From assembly GCA_900556935.1 (NCBI GenBank), contig USQL01000113.1, forward strand, positions 1 to 6,366: a stretch of 6,366 nucleotides of DNA. The letters run 5' to 3'. The notes under the pieces are model-generated. The model made no database searches. It saw nothing but the letters and a program-made list of their open reading frames with translations, and was not told the origin of the DNA. Made by a program: the position numbers and the translations under genes. The DNA is from an uncultured Eubacteriales bacterium. Its GTDB lineage: Bacteria; Bacillota; Clostridia; Oscillospirales; Oscillospiraceae. This document shows, one piece after another, positions 1 to 5,482 of this stretch (position 1 is its first letter; the number at the start of each line of letters is the position of its first letter).

Positions 1-2550
1 GCCCGTGGCGGTGCGGCTGAGCTCCGTGGCCAGCTTGACCCGCTGAGCCTCGCCGCCGGAGAGGGTGGTGCTGGCCTGGCCCAGCTTAATATAGCCCAGG
101 CCCACCTCCACCAGCATCTGGGCCTTTTTGCGAATCTTTGGCAAGTTCTCGAAGAAGTCCACTGCCTCCTCGCAGGTCATATCCAGCACCTGAGCAATGT
201 TTTTGCCCTTGTACAGGACTTCCAGGGTCTCCCGGTTGTACCGGGCCCCGTGGCAGACCTCGCAGGGGACGTAGACATCCGCTAAGAAGTGCATCTCGAT
301 TTTCACCAGGCCGTCGCCGGAGCAGGCCTCACAGCGGCCGCCCTTGACGTTGAAGCTGAATCTTCCCGGCCCATAGCCCCGCATTTTGGCATCCGCCGTG
401 GAGGCAAACAAATCCCGAATGTCGTTAAAGAGGCCCGTATAGGTAGCGGGATTCGACCGGGGGGTCCGGCCAATGGGGCTCTGGTCAATGTCGATGACCT
501 TGTCCAGATTTTCCAGTCCCTCCACGCACCGGCAGGCACCGGGACGGCAGCGGGCGTGGTTCAGCTTGGAGAGCAATGTTTTATTCAGCACCTCGTTGAC
601 AAGGCTGGACTTTCCGGACCCGGACACACCGGTGACACAGGTAAAGGTTCCCAGTGGGATGGAGACATCCACATTTTTCAGATTGTTCTCGCTGGCCCCC
701 CGGACCGTCAGGAACTGGCCGTTTCCGGGTCTTCTCGTTTCCGGAACGGGGATTTTCTTTTTCCCGGAGAGATATTGGCCGGTGATGGACTCCGGGCAAT
801 CCAGAATGTCCTGCAGGGTCCCCGCCGCCACAATCTGTCCGCCGTGGCTGCCCGCCCCGGGGCCCACGTCCACAATAAAATCCGCTGCCCGCATGGTGTC
901 CTCGTCATGCTCCACCACAATCAGGGTGTTGCCGATGTCCCGCAGATGCTTGAGGGTCGCCAGGAGCTTATCATTGTCCCGCTGGTGCAGACCGATGGAG
1001 GGCTCGTCCAGGATATACAGCACCCCCATGAGGGAGGAGCCAATCTGGGTTGCCAGCCGAATCCGCTGGCTCTCGCCGCCGGACAGGGTGCCCGCTCCCC
1101 GGGAGAGGGTCAGATAGCTCAGGCCCACGTCCGTTAAGAACCGCAGGCGGGAGGTAATCTCCCTTACAATCTGCTGGGCCACCACCGCCATGTTGCCCTC
1201 CAGCTTCAGATTCTCCATGAATTCCAGCTCCTGGACCACGCTCATGCGGCAGAACTGCATGATATTCAGGCCCCCTACCGTCACCGCCAGGGCGATTTCC
1301 GACAGCCGCTCCCCGTGGCACTTAGGGCAGGGTGCCGTCGCCATGCACTCCTCCAGCTCCTTCCGGGCGGCATCGGACTGGGTTTCCCGATAGCGGCGGG
1401 AGATATTGTTGAGGATGCCCTCGAAGGGCTGCTCCAGAACCCCCATTCCGTTGCCCCGGTTATAGGTCATCCGCAGCTTCTCCGTACCGGTGCCGTAGAG
1501 AATGACGCGCATTGCATCCTTGCTCAAATTTTTCACCGGCTCCGTCAGGGAAAAATGGTATTTCTGGGACAGAGCCTCGAAATACATCCGGAAAATGGAA
1601 TCCGTCCGGGCGCTCTGCCAGCCGGAGGCCTGAATGGCCCCGTCAAAAATAGACTTTTCCTTATCCGGAATCACCAGGTCCTCGTCCGCAATCAGCTGAA
1701 AGCCCAGGCCCGTACAGCTGGGGCAAGCCCCGCTGGGGTTATTGAAGGAGAACATTCTGGGCTCCAACTCCGTCAGGCTGATACCACAGTCCTCGCAGGC
1801 GTAGTTCTGGGAAAAACTCAGCTCCTGATTCTCCTTGGGCAGCTCGATGATTACCAGGCCGCCGGAATGGGTGCAGGCGGTCTCGATGGAGTCCGTCAGG
1901 CGGCGGCGCAGACCTTCCTTTAATACCAGCCGGTCCACCACCAGCTCGATGGTGTGCTTTTTGTTCTTTTCCAGCTTGATTTCTTCCGTCAGGTCGTAGA
2001 GAATGCCGTCTACCCGCACCCGGGCGAAGCCCTGCTTCCGGGCATCCTCCAGGACCTTGACATGCTCGCCCTTCTTTCCCCGAATCACGGGAGACAGAAC
2101 CACAAACCGGGTGCCCTCCCCCAGGGCCTCCACCCGGTCCACAATCTGGTCGATGGTCTGGCGGCGAATCTCCTTGCCGCACTTGGGGCAGTGAGGAATG
2201 CCCACCCGGGCCCAGAGCAGACGGAGATAGTCATAAATCTCCGTAACCGTGCCCACGGTGGAACGGGGGCTTTTGGAGGTGGTTTTCTGGTCGATGGAAA
2301 TAGCCGGGGACAGGCCCTCGATGGCATCCACATCCGGCTTTTCCATCTGGCCTAAAAACTGCCGGGCATAGGAGCTCAGGCTCTCCACATACCGCCGCTG
2401 GCCCTCGGCATAGATGGTATCAAAGGCAAGGCTGGATTTGCCGGAGCCGCTGAGGCCGGTAAAGACCACCATCTTGTCTCTGGGAATGGTCAGGTTTACA
2501 TTTTTCAAATTGTTTTCCCGGGCACCCCGGACAATGATTTTATCGTTCAT
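1..2550 (-). CDS. uvrA: UvrA, excinuclease ABC subunit A (C-terminus cut by window edge)
   Basis: Damage-sensing ATPase of nucleotide excision repair: a UvrA dimer loads UvrB onto damaged DNA in the cytoplasm. Translation from ATG at 2550-2548 is open for 850 codons to the window edge; E. coli UvrA is 940 residues, so about 90-100 are missing. Visible in order: Walker A GLSGSGKSS (32-40); an extra CPKC (121-124); a zinc finger with C252, C255, C276 and C279; another CPKC (408-411); ABC signature LSGGE (489-493) followed by Walker B LYILDEPS with D515/E516; second Walker A GVSGSGKSS (641-649); the DNA-binding zinc finger C740-x2-C743-x19-C763-x2-C766; second signature LSGGE (830-834). The second Walker B should follow just outside. 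The full region between the first Walker A and first zinc finger, where UvrB binds, argues for UvrA1 rather than a UvrA2 paralogue. GAGGT lies six bases before the start. It has its own promoter, and no canonical LexA box is visible. Confidence 0.98.
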   Translation of the reverse strand, partial: MNDKIIVRGARENNLKNVNLTIPRDKMVVFTGLSGSGKSSLAFDTIYAEGQRRYVESLSSYARQFLGQMEKPDVDAIEGLSPAISIDQKTTSKSPRSTVGTVTEIYDYLRLLWARVGIPHCPKCGKEIRRQTIDQIVDRVEALGEGTRFVVLSPVIRGKKGEHVKVLEDARKQGFARVRVDGILYDLTEEIKLEKNKKHTIELVVDRLVLKEGLRRRLTDSIETACTHSGGLVIIELPKENQELSFSQNYACEDCGISLTELEPRMFSFNNPSGACPSCTGLGFQLIADEDLVIPDKEKSIFDGAIQASGWQSARTDSIFRMYFEALSQKYHFSLTEPVKNLSKDAMRVILYGTGTEKLRMTYNRGNGMGVLEQPFEGILNNISRRYRETQSDAARKELEECMATAPCPKCHGERLSEIALAVTVGGLNIMQFCRMSVVQELEFMENLKLEGNMAVVAQQIVREITSRLRFLTDVGLSYLTLSRGAGTLSGGESQRIRLATQIGSSLMGVLYILDEPSIGLHQRDNDKLLATLKHLRDIGNTLIVVEHDEDTMRAADFIVDVGPGAGSHGGQIVAAGTLQDILDCPESITGQYLSGKKKIPVPETRRPGNGQFLTVRGASENNLKNVDVSIPLGTFTCVTGVSGSGKSSLVNEVLNKTLLSKLNHARCRPGACRCVEGLENLDKVIDIDQSPIGRTPRSNPATYTGLFNDIRDLFASTADAKMRGYGPGRFSFNVKGGRCEACSGDGLVKIEMHFLADVYVPCEVCHGARYNRETLEVLYKGKNIAQVLDMTCEEAVDFFENLPKIRKKAQMLVEVGLGYIKLGQASTTLSGGEAQRVKLATELSRTATG

Positions 2551-2564
2551 AGCTACCTCGCGCC

Positions 2565-2578
2565 GGGCCTTTCGGCCC
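2565..2578 (-). other. Small GNRA-loop hairpin in uvrA leader
   Basis: On the minus strand this reads GGGCC-GAAA-GGCCC: a 5-bp all-GC stem closed by a GAAA tetraloop. It lies within the predicted ~50-nt leader of uvrA, ending about 7 nt before the GAGGT ribosome binding sequence. There is no U-run after it, so it is not a terminator. It may stabilise the 5' end of the mRNA or tune ribosome access; that role is inference. Confidence 0.5.
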
Positions 2579-2605
2579 AAAGTTTTCTCAAAATATCATG
2601 GGCTT

Positions 2606-2634
2606 ATTATACCACATTCTGTTTTTTTCTACAA
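2606..2634 (-). promoter_or_regulatory. Sigma-A-type promoter for uvrA
   Basis: The minus strand shows -35 TTGTAG (2634-2629), a 17-bp spacer and a perfect -10 TATAAT (2611-2606). TGG directly before it makes an extended -10. The predicted transcription start is near 2599, giving a leader of about 50 nt. It sits just after the terminator of the upstream Fe-S operon, so uvrA is probably transcribed on its own. Confidence 0.8.
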
Positions 2635-2643
2635 GGTATTTTC

Positions 2644-2659
2644 AAACGAAATTTCGTTT
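2644..2659. promoter_or_regulatory. 16-bp perfect palindrome upstream of uvrA promoter
   Basis: AAACGAAATTTCGTTT is identical to its reverse complement over all 16 bases. It lies 9 bp upstream of the uvrA -35 box and just past the U-tract of the terminator. It could be an operator or activator site for a dimeric regulator. It does not fit the Gram-positive LexA box (CGAAC-N4-GTTCG), because the half-site is CGAAA and the spacing is wrong. An alternative is that it is an AT-rich upstream element that is symmetric by chance. Confidence 0.4.
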
Positions 2660-2698
2660 AAAAATTCTCCCTGCGGCGGAAACCGCAGGGAGTTTTTT
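2660..2698 (-). terminator. Intrinsic terminator of the Fe-S operon (bidirectional-looking)
   Basis: A perfect 10-bp stem, CTCCCTGCGG (2667-2676) with CCGCAGGGAG (2683-2692), encloses a 6-nt loop. On the minus strand it begins 9 nt after the iscR stop codon and is followed by AA and five T (2664-2660). On the plus strand it is followed by six T (2693-2698), so it could also stop transcription arriving from the uvrA antisense side. It separates the Fe-S operon from uvrA. Confidence 0.9.
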
Positions 2699-2701
2699 GC
2701 A

Positions 2702-3109
2702 TTATTTTTCCTTCAGCAAATCCGCCAGAGTGATTCCTTCAAAGAAGTTGTCAATCATGGCATCCAGCTTGTCCCACATGGGCCTTGTCTCGCAGCAGGA
2801 GCTGCGGGAGCAAGCGGAAGGGCCCTCGGCGGTGCAGGAGACGGCGGACAGGCCGCCCTCGGTAAGCTTTAAAATGCTGCCCACCGTGTATTTCTCCGGC
2901 TTCCGGTTCAGCCGGTAGCCGCCGCCCTTTCCGTGAACGGCATCCACAAGACCGCCCTTGGAAAGGATGGTCATAATGGATTCCAGATATTTTAAGGAAA
3001 TGCCCTCTTTTTCGGCAATTTCCTTAATGGGAATGTACTCTTCCCCGCCCCGCTGGGCAAGCGCGACCATCACCCGCAGGGCATAACGTCCTTTGGTAGA
3101 TACGATCAT
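2702..3109 (-). CDS. iscR: Rrf2-family, IscR-like Fe-S-sensing transcriptional regulator
   Basis: A 135-residue winged-helix regulator, normal length for the Rrf2 family. It opens with the family hallmark STKGRYALRVMVALA (4-18). The helix-turn-helix spans about 27-50 (IKEIAEKEGIS then KYLESIMTIL). The wing KGGGYRL (61-67) and the start of the dimer helix VGSILKLTEG (76-85) follow. Cysteines C92, C100, C105 and C106 sit where IscR binds its [2Fe-2S] cluster (E. coli C92, C98, C104, H107). CymR-type members lack these, so IscR-like sensing of cluster supply is favoured. The start at 3109 is 4 nt after the iscU stop and matches the family N-terminus. An in-frame ATG at 3184 would add 25 unrelated residues within iscU. 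The ribosome site is weak (GAG inside the last iscU codon), implying translational coupling. Third and last gene of the operon; targets are unknown, but its own operon is the obvious candidate. Confidence 0.9.
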   Translation of the reverse strand: MIVSTKGRYALRVMVALAQRGGEEYIPIKEIAEKEGISLKYLESIMTILSKGGLVDAVHGKGGGYRLNRKPEKYTVGSILKLTEGGLSAVSCTAEGPSACSRSSCCETRPMWDKLDAMIDNFFEGITLADLLKEK

Positions 3110-3113
3110 AGGC

Positions 3114-3140
3114 TTACTCGCAATGGTCGCAATGCTCGCA
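3114..3140 (-). repeat. Three 9-nt tandem repeats encoding the IscU Cys tail
   Basis: Read on the minus strand the units are TGCGAGCAT, TGCGACCAT and TGCGAGTAA, the last including the stop codon. They encode Cys-Glu-His, Cys-Asp-His and Cys-Glu-stop. The near identity suggests the CxxCxxC tail grew by duplication of a 9-nt unit. The last unit also provides the GAG that may serve as the weak iscR ribosome site. Confidence 0.7.
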
Positions 3141-3542
3141 GTCCGGGAAGTCCTTCTCGTCGTAGGGAAGGCCGGAACGCTCATAGTAGTCCTTCAGGGC
3201 GTTCTTGATGGCTTCCTCCGCCAGAACGGAGCAGTGCATCTTGTGGGCGGGCAGACCGTCCAGAGCCTCAGCAACGGCCTTGTTGGTCAGGCGCATGGCA
3301 TCGTGGATGGACTTGCCCTTAATCATCTCGGTAGCCATGGAGGAAGAGGCAATGGCGCTGCCGCAGCCGAAGGTCTCGAACTTCACGTCCTTGATGATGT
3401 CGTCCTCGATTTTCAGGTAAATCTTCATGATGTCGCCGCACTTGGCGTTGCCGACCTCACCCACACCGTTGGCATCCTCAATCACGCCGACATTCCGGGG
3501 ATGAGTGAAATGATCCATAACTTTTTCACTGTAAAGTGCCAT
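3114..3542 (-). CDS. iscU: IscU/NifU-type Fe-S cluster assembly scaffold
   Basis: A 142-residue scaffold on which sulfur from the desulfurase and iron are assembled into Fe-S clusters in the cytoplasm. Cluster-site residues are all present: C35 and D37 in NAKCGDIM, C60 in FGCGSAIASSS, and H103-C104 in KMHCSVLAEEAI. The motif before the last pair is LPAHK rather than the HscA-binding LPPVK of proteobacterial IscU. This places it in the NifU-N/clostridial group, and no HscA/HscB genes are seen here. Oddity: the protein ends in DCEHCDHCE, a CxxCxxC tail (C135, C138, C141) beyond the conserved fold. SufU is unlikely, because the SufU-specific insertion is absent. GGAGG lies 9 nt before the ATG, and the nifS stop is 17 nt upstream, so the two are co-transcribed. 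Confidence 0.95.
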   Translation of the reverse strand: MALYSEKVMDHFTHPRNVGVIEDANGVGEVGNAKCGDIMKIYLKIEDDIIKDVKFETFGCGSAIASSSMATEMIKGKSIHDAMRLTNKAVAEALDGLPAHKMHCSVLAEEAIKNALKDYYERSGLPYDEKDFPDCEHCDHCE

Positions 3543-3559
3543 TTTTCGTTTCCTCCAAA

Positions 3560-4747
3560 TTACAGAATATAGGTTCTCTTACCGGTCTGCAGGTCTCTCC
3601 AGACGGGGGACATATTCCGCAGATACTCCACCACTTCGGGGACGCACTTCAAAATGTAGTCCATTTCCTCCATGGTGTTCCACTCGCACAGGCTCAGGCG
3701 CAGGGAGCCGTGGGCCACATCGTGGACCCGGCCGATGGCCAGCAGCACGTGGCTGGGGTCCAGGGAGCCGGAGGTGCATGCGGAACCGGAGGAGGCGCAG
3801 ATGCCCTTCTGGTCCAGCAGCAGCAGCAGGCTCTCGCCCTCGATGCCCTCAAAGCAGAAGCTGACGTTGCCAGGCAGCCGGTGCACCAGGTCACCGTTGA
3901 CAGCGCTGTGTGGAATCTTGCTTAGGCCCGCAATCAGCTTGTCCCGCATGGCGGAAACCTTGGCGGCGTTCTCGTCGATGTGGTCACAGGCCTCCTTCAT
4001 AGCGGCGGCCATGCCGCAGATGGCGGGGATATTCTCCGTACCGGCCCGCTTGCCCCGCTCCTGTGCGCCGCCCTCGATGATGTTCACCAGGGGGAAGCCC
4101 TTGCGGACATACAGCGCGCCGATGCCCTTGGGGCCGTGGAACTTGTGGCCGGAGAGGCTGAGCATATCGATGTTCTGCTCCTTCACGTTGATGTGCACAT
4201 GGCCCACGGCCTGGACGGCATCGGTATGGAAGGGCACACCGGCCTCCTTACAGATGGCACCGATTTCCGCAATGGGCAGAATGGAGCCAATCTCGTTGTT
4301 GGCGTACATAGTGGTCACCAGGCAGGTATCGGGGCGAATGGCATCCTTGACCTGCTGGGCAGTGATGTTGTGGCCCTGGTGAACATCCAGCAGCTCCACC
4401 TCAAAGCCCTCTTTTTCCAGCTTTTTCAGGGTGTGCAGCACGGCGTGGTGCTCAAAAGCGGTAGAAATAATGTGCTTCTTGCCCTTCTTCTCTCCCAGAC
4501 GGGCGGCGGAAATAATGGCCTGGTTGTCGGCTTCCGAGCCGCCGGAGGTGAAAATAATCTCCCGGGGCTCGCAGCCCAGACACTCCGCCACGGTTTCCCG
4601 GGCGGCATCCAGGGCCTCCTTGGCCTCCTGGCCCACGGTGTGCAGGCTGGAAGGGTTGCCGTAAATCGTTGTCATATAAGGCAGCATGGCATCGATGGCC
4701 GTCTGGCTCATCTTGGTCGTTGCCGCGTTATCCGCGTAAACTTGCAT
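3560..4747 (-). CDS. nifS: NifS/IscS-type cysteine desulfurase (class V aminotransferase fold, PLP-dependent)
   Basis: A 395-residue cytoplasmic PLP enzyme that converts L-cysteine to alanine and carries the sulfur as a persulfide for Fe-S assembly, tRNA thiolation and related uses. Visible: N-terminal YADNAATT (4-11); SGGSEADN (68-75); H100, the ring-stacking His; NNEIG (150-154); D176 and Q179 in HTDAVQAVG; the PLP-binding lysine K202 in SLSGHKFHGPKG; RAGTEN (234-239); and the sulfur-accepting Cys C324 in SSGSACTSGSLDPSHVL. The loop around C324 is of the long, mobile group I type (NifS/IscS), unlike SufS. AGGAGGT (4760-4754) lies 6 nt before the ATG, a near-ideal ribosome site. It is first in the operon with iscU and iscR, behind its own promoter. 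The symbol iscS would serve equally well; adjacency to a scaffold and an Rrf2 regulator points to housekeeping Fe-S synthesis, not nitrogen fixation. Confidence 0.97.
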   Translation of the reverse strand: MQVYADNAATTKMSQTAIDAMLPYMTTIYGNPSSLHTVGQEAKEALDAARETVAECLGCEPREIIFTSGGSEADNQAIISAARLGEKKGKKHIISTAFEHHAVLHTLKKLEKEGFEVELLDVHQGHNITAQQVKDAIRPDTCLVTTMYANNEIGSILPIAEIGAICKEAGVPFHTDAVQAVGHVHINVKEQNIDMLSLSGHKFHGPKGIGALYVRKGFPLVNIIEGGAQERGKRAGTENIPAICGMAAAMKEACDHIDENAAKVSAMRDKLIAGLSKIPHSAVNGDLVHRLPGNVSFCFEGIEGESLLLLLDQKGICASSGSACTSGSLDPSHVLLAIGRVHDVAHGSLRLSLCEWNTMEEMDYILKCVPEVVEYLRNMSPVWRDLQTGKRTYIL

Positions 4748-4777
4748 GAAATAACCTCCTATGGTCCTTCAAGGGCG

Positions 4778-4790
4778 GCCCCGCCGGGGC
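4778..4790 (-). other. GC-rich mini-hairpin in nifS leader
   Basis: GCCCC (4778-4782) and GGGGC (4786-4790) form a 5-bp stem with a 3-nt loop in the predicted ~63-nt nifS leader, 17 nt upstream of the Shine-Dalgarno. It has no following U-run, so it does not look like a terminator for the upstream reductase gene. Its function is unknown, and it could be chance in GC-rich DNA. Confidence 0.3.
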
Positions 4791-4795
4791 GGAGT

Positions 4796-4818
4796 CTCCC
4801 TAGTAGCTCTGTAGGGAG
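4796..4818. promoter_or_regulatory. 7-bp inverted repeat over the nifS -10/start region (candidate operator)
   Basis: CTCCCTA (4796-4802) and TAGGGAG (4812-4818) are perfect inverted arms with a 9-bp spacer. The dyad overlaps the downstream edge of the -10 box and the predicted start near 4810, the position expected of a repressor site. Because the operon encodes an Rrf2 regulator, autoregulation is a natural hypothesis, but I cannot match this to a known IscR consensus. As RNA it could instead form a 5' hairpin if transcription began upstream. Confidence 0.4.
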
Positions 4819-4845
4819 CATACCACATTTTGCCTACCTTGTCAA
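4817..4845 (-). promoter_or_regulatory. Sigma-A-type promoter for the nifS-iscU-iscR operon
   Basis: The minus strand shows a perfect -35 TTGACA (4845-4840), a 17-bp spacer and -10 TATGCT (4822-4817), preceded by TGG as an extended -10. The predicted start is near 4810. It lies wholly in the gap between the reductase stop codon and nifS, so the operon can be expressed independently of the upstream gene. Confidence 0.85.
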
Positions 4846-4851
4846 TAGGTA
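4835..4851. promoter_or_regulatory. 5-bp inverted repeat centred on the nifS -35 box
   Basis: TACCT (4835-4839) and AGGTA (4847-4851) flank a 7-bp spacer that contains the -35 hexamer. The placement would suit an operator, but arms this short arise readily by chance. It is given as a weaker second candidate beside the dyad at 4796-4818. Confidence 0.25.
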
Positions 4852-4863
4852 AATGGTACTGTC

Positions 4864-5319
4864 CTACAGAAATGCCTGGATTTTTCCGGCAAACGTCTCC
4901 AAATTGTGCTGGTCCTCCGGGGTAAAGCGGCCAAAGTGAGGACTGTCAATGTCCAGAACGCCCCAGAGCTGCCCCGCTTTGTACAACGGAATCACAATTT
5001 CCGAATTGGAGGCGCTGTCGCAGGCAATGTGCCCGGGGAACGTGTGCACATCCTCCACCCGGACCGTCCGGCCCTCCTCCGCCGCCGTGCCGCAGACCCC
5101 ACGGCCCAGGGGAATCCGGATACAGGCCGGTTTTCCCTGGAAGGGACCCAGCACCAGCGCACCATCGGTCATCTGATAAAAGCCCGCCCAGTTCAGCCCC
5201 GGCATGGCTTCCCAGAGGAGCGCGGAGGCGTTGGCCAGGTTTGCCGTCAGATAGGGGACTCCCGCGGTGATTGCTTCCAAATTCTGGAAAAGTGTTTCGT
5301 AATCAGTTCTAAAATCCAT
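4864..5319 (-). CDS. msrC: Free methionine-(R)-sulfoxide reductase, GAF domain (fRMsr/MsrC, YebR-like)
   Basis: A 151-residue protein consisting of a single GAF domain, the normal size of fRMsr. It reduces free (not protein-bound) methionine-R-sulfoxide, with thioredoxin or a similar reductant completing the cycle. The three catalytic cysteines are C66 (CIRIPLG), C76 (GRGVCGTA) and C100 (GHIACDSASNSEIVIP). Their spacing of 10 and 24 matches E. coli C84/C94/C118. The end (GVLDIDSPHFGRF) is also typical, so this is not a cyclic-nucleotide-binding GAF. An AGGCGG ribosome site lies 8 nt before the ATG and is preceded by its own promoter. Its stop is 116 nt before nifS with no clear terminator between, so read-through into the Fe-S operon is possible. 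It is divergent from spoIVB. Confidence 0.93.
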   Translation of the reverse strand: MDFRTDYETLFQNLEAITAGVPYLTANLANASALLWEAMPGLNWAGFYQMTDGALVLGPFQGKPACIRIPLGRGVCGTAAEEGRTVRVEDVHTFPGHIACDSASNSEIVIPLYKAGQLWGVLDIDSPHFGRFTPEDQHNLETFAGKIQAFL

Positions 5320-5343
5320 GGTTTTTCCCGCCTTTCTCCCCCT

Positions 5344-5372
5344 ATTTTACACAGTCTTCCCGGCACAATCAA
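5344..5372 (-). promoter_or_regulatory. Putative promoter for the methionine sulfoxide reductase gene
   Basis: The minus strand shows -35 TTGATT (5372-5367), a 17-bp spacer and -10 TAAAAT (5349-5344). The predicted start near 5337 gives a leader of roughly 18 nt that still holds the AGGCGG ribosome site. Both hexamers are close to the sigma-A consensus. Confidence 0.6.
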
Positions 5373-5424
5373 GAAAAATTTGAATGTTGCCCCAAAGTCC
5401 ACCAGATTTTTCGACTTTTTCAGC

Positions 5425-5453
5425 GGTTACAACCTTTCTGTCGGGTCATATTA
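5425..5453 (+). promoter_or_regulatory. Putative forespore (sigma-G-like) promoter for spoIVB
   Basis: CATATTA (5447-5453) fits the sigma-G -10 consensus CATWHTA. A weak -35 candidate, GGTTA, lies 17 bp upstream at 5425-5429 and matches only three of five positions of GHATR. The predicted start is near 5460, about 23 nt before the ATG. In Bacillus, spoIVB is transcribed by sigma-F and mainly sigma-G, so this fits the gene's role. The -35 match is the weak point. Confidence 0.45.
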
Positions 5454-5471
5454 AGAGGGCAGACAGAAAGG
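5433..5471. repeat. 10-bp perfect inverted repeat enclosing the spoIVB -10 and Shine-Dalgarno edge
   Basis: CCTTTCTGTC (5433-5442) is the exact reverse complement of GACAGAAAGG (5462-5471), with a 19-nt spacer holding the CATATTA box. The right arm overlaps the spoIVB ribosome site AAAGGAGGG (5467-5475). It may be an operator, or an RNA stem that hides the ribosome site in transcripts started upstream. Confidence 0.6.
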
Positions 5472-5482
5472 AGGGATTTTTG

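Noticed and set aside
289..1137. Long plus-strand open frame (282 codons) opposite uvrA
   Set aside because: It is antisense to the conserved UvrA signature, Walker and zinc-finger motifs, has no ribosome site and resembles no protein family; it is a by-product of high GC.
2551..2701. LexA/SOS box upstream of uvrA
   Set aside because: No CGAAC-N4-GTTCG-like site is visible; the palindrome at 2644-2659 has different half-sites and spacing.
3110..3184. Longer iscR starting at 3184
   Set aside because: The extra 25 residues lie wholly in the iscU coding frame and have no Rrf2 similarity; the family N-terminus begins at the ATG at 3109.
4778..4818. Terminator or riboswitch between the reductase gene and nifS
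   Set aside because: The hairpins here are short and none is followed by a U-run; no T-box or known riboswitch core is recognisable.
3980..4852. Plus-strand open frame (290 codons) opposite nifS
   Set aside because: It is antisense to the NifS PLP lysine and catalytic-loop region, with low-complexity composition and no recognisable motif; a shadow of nifS.
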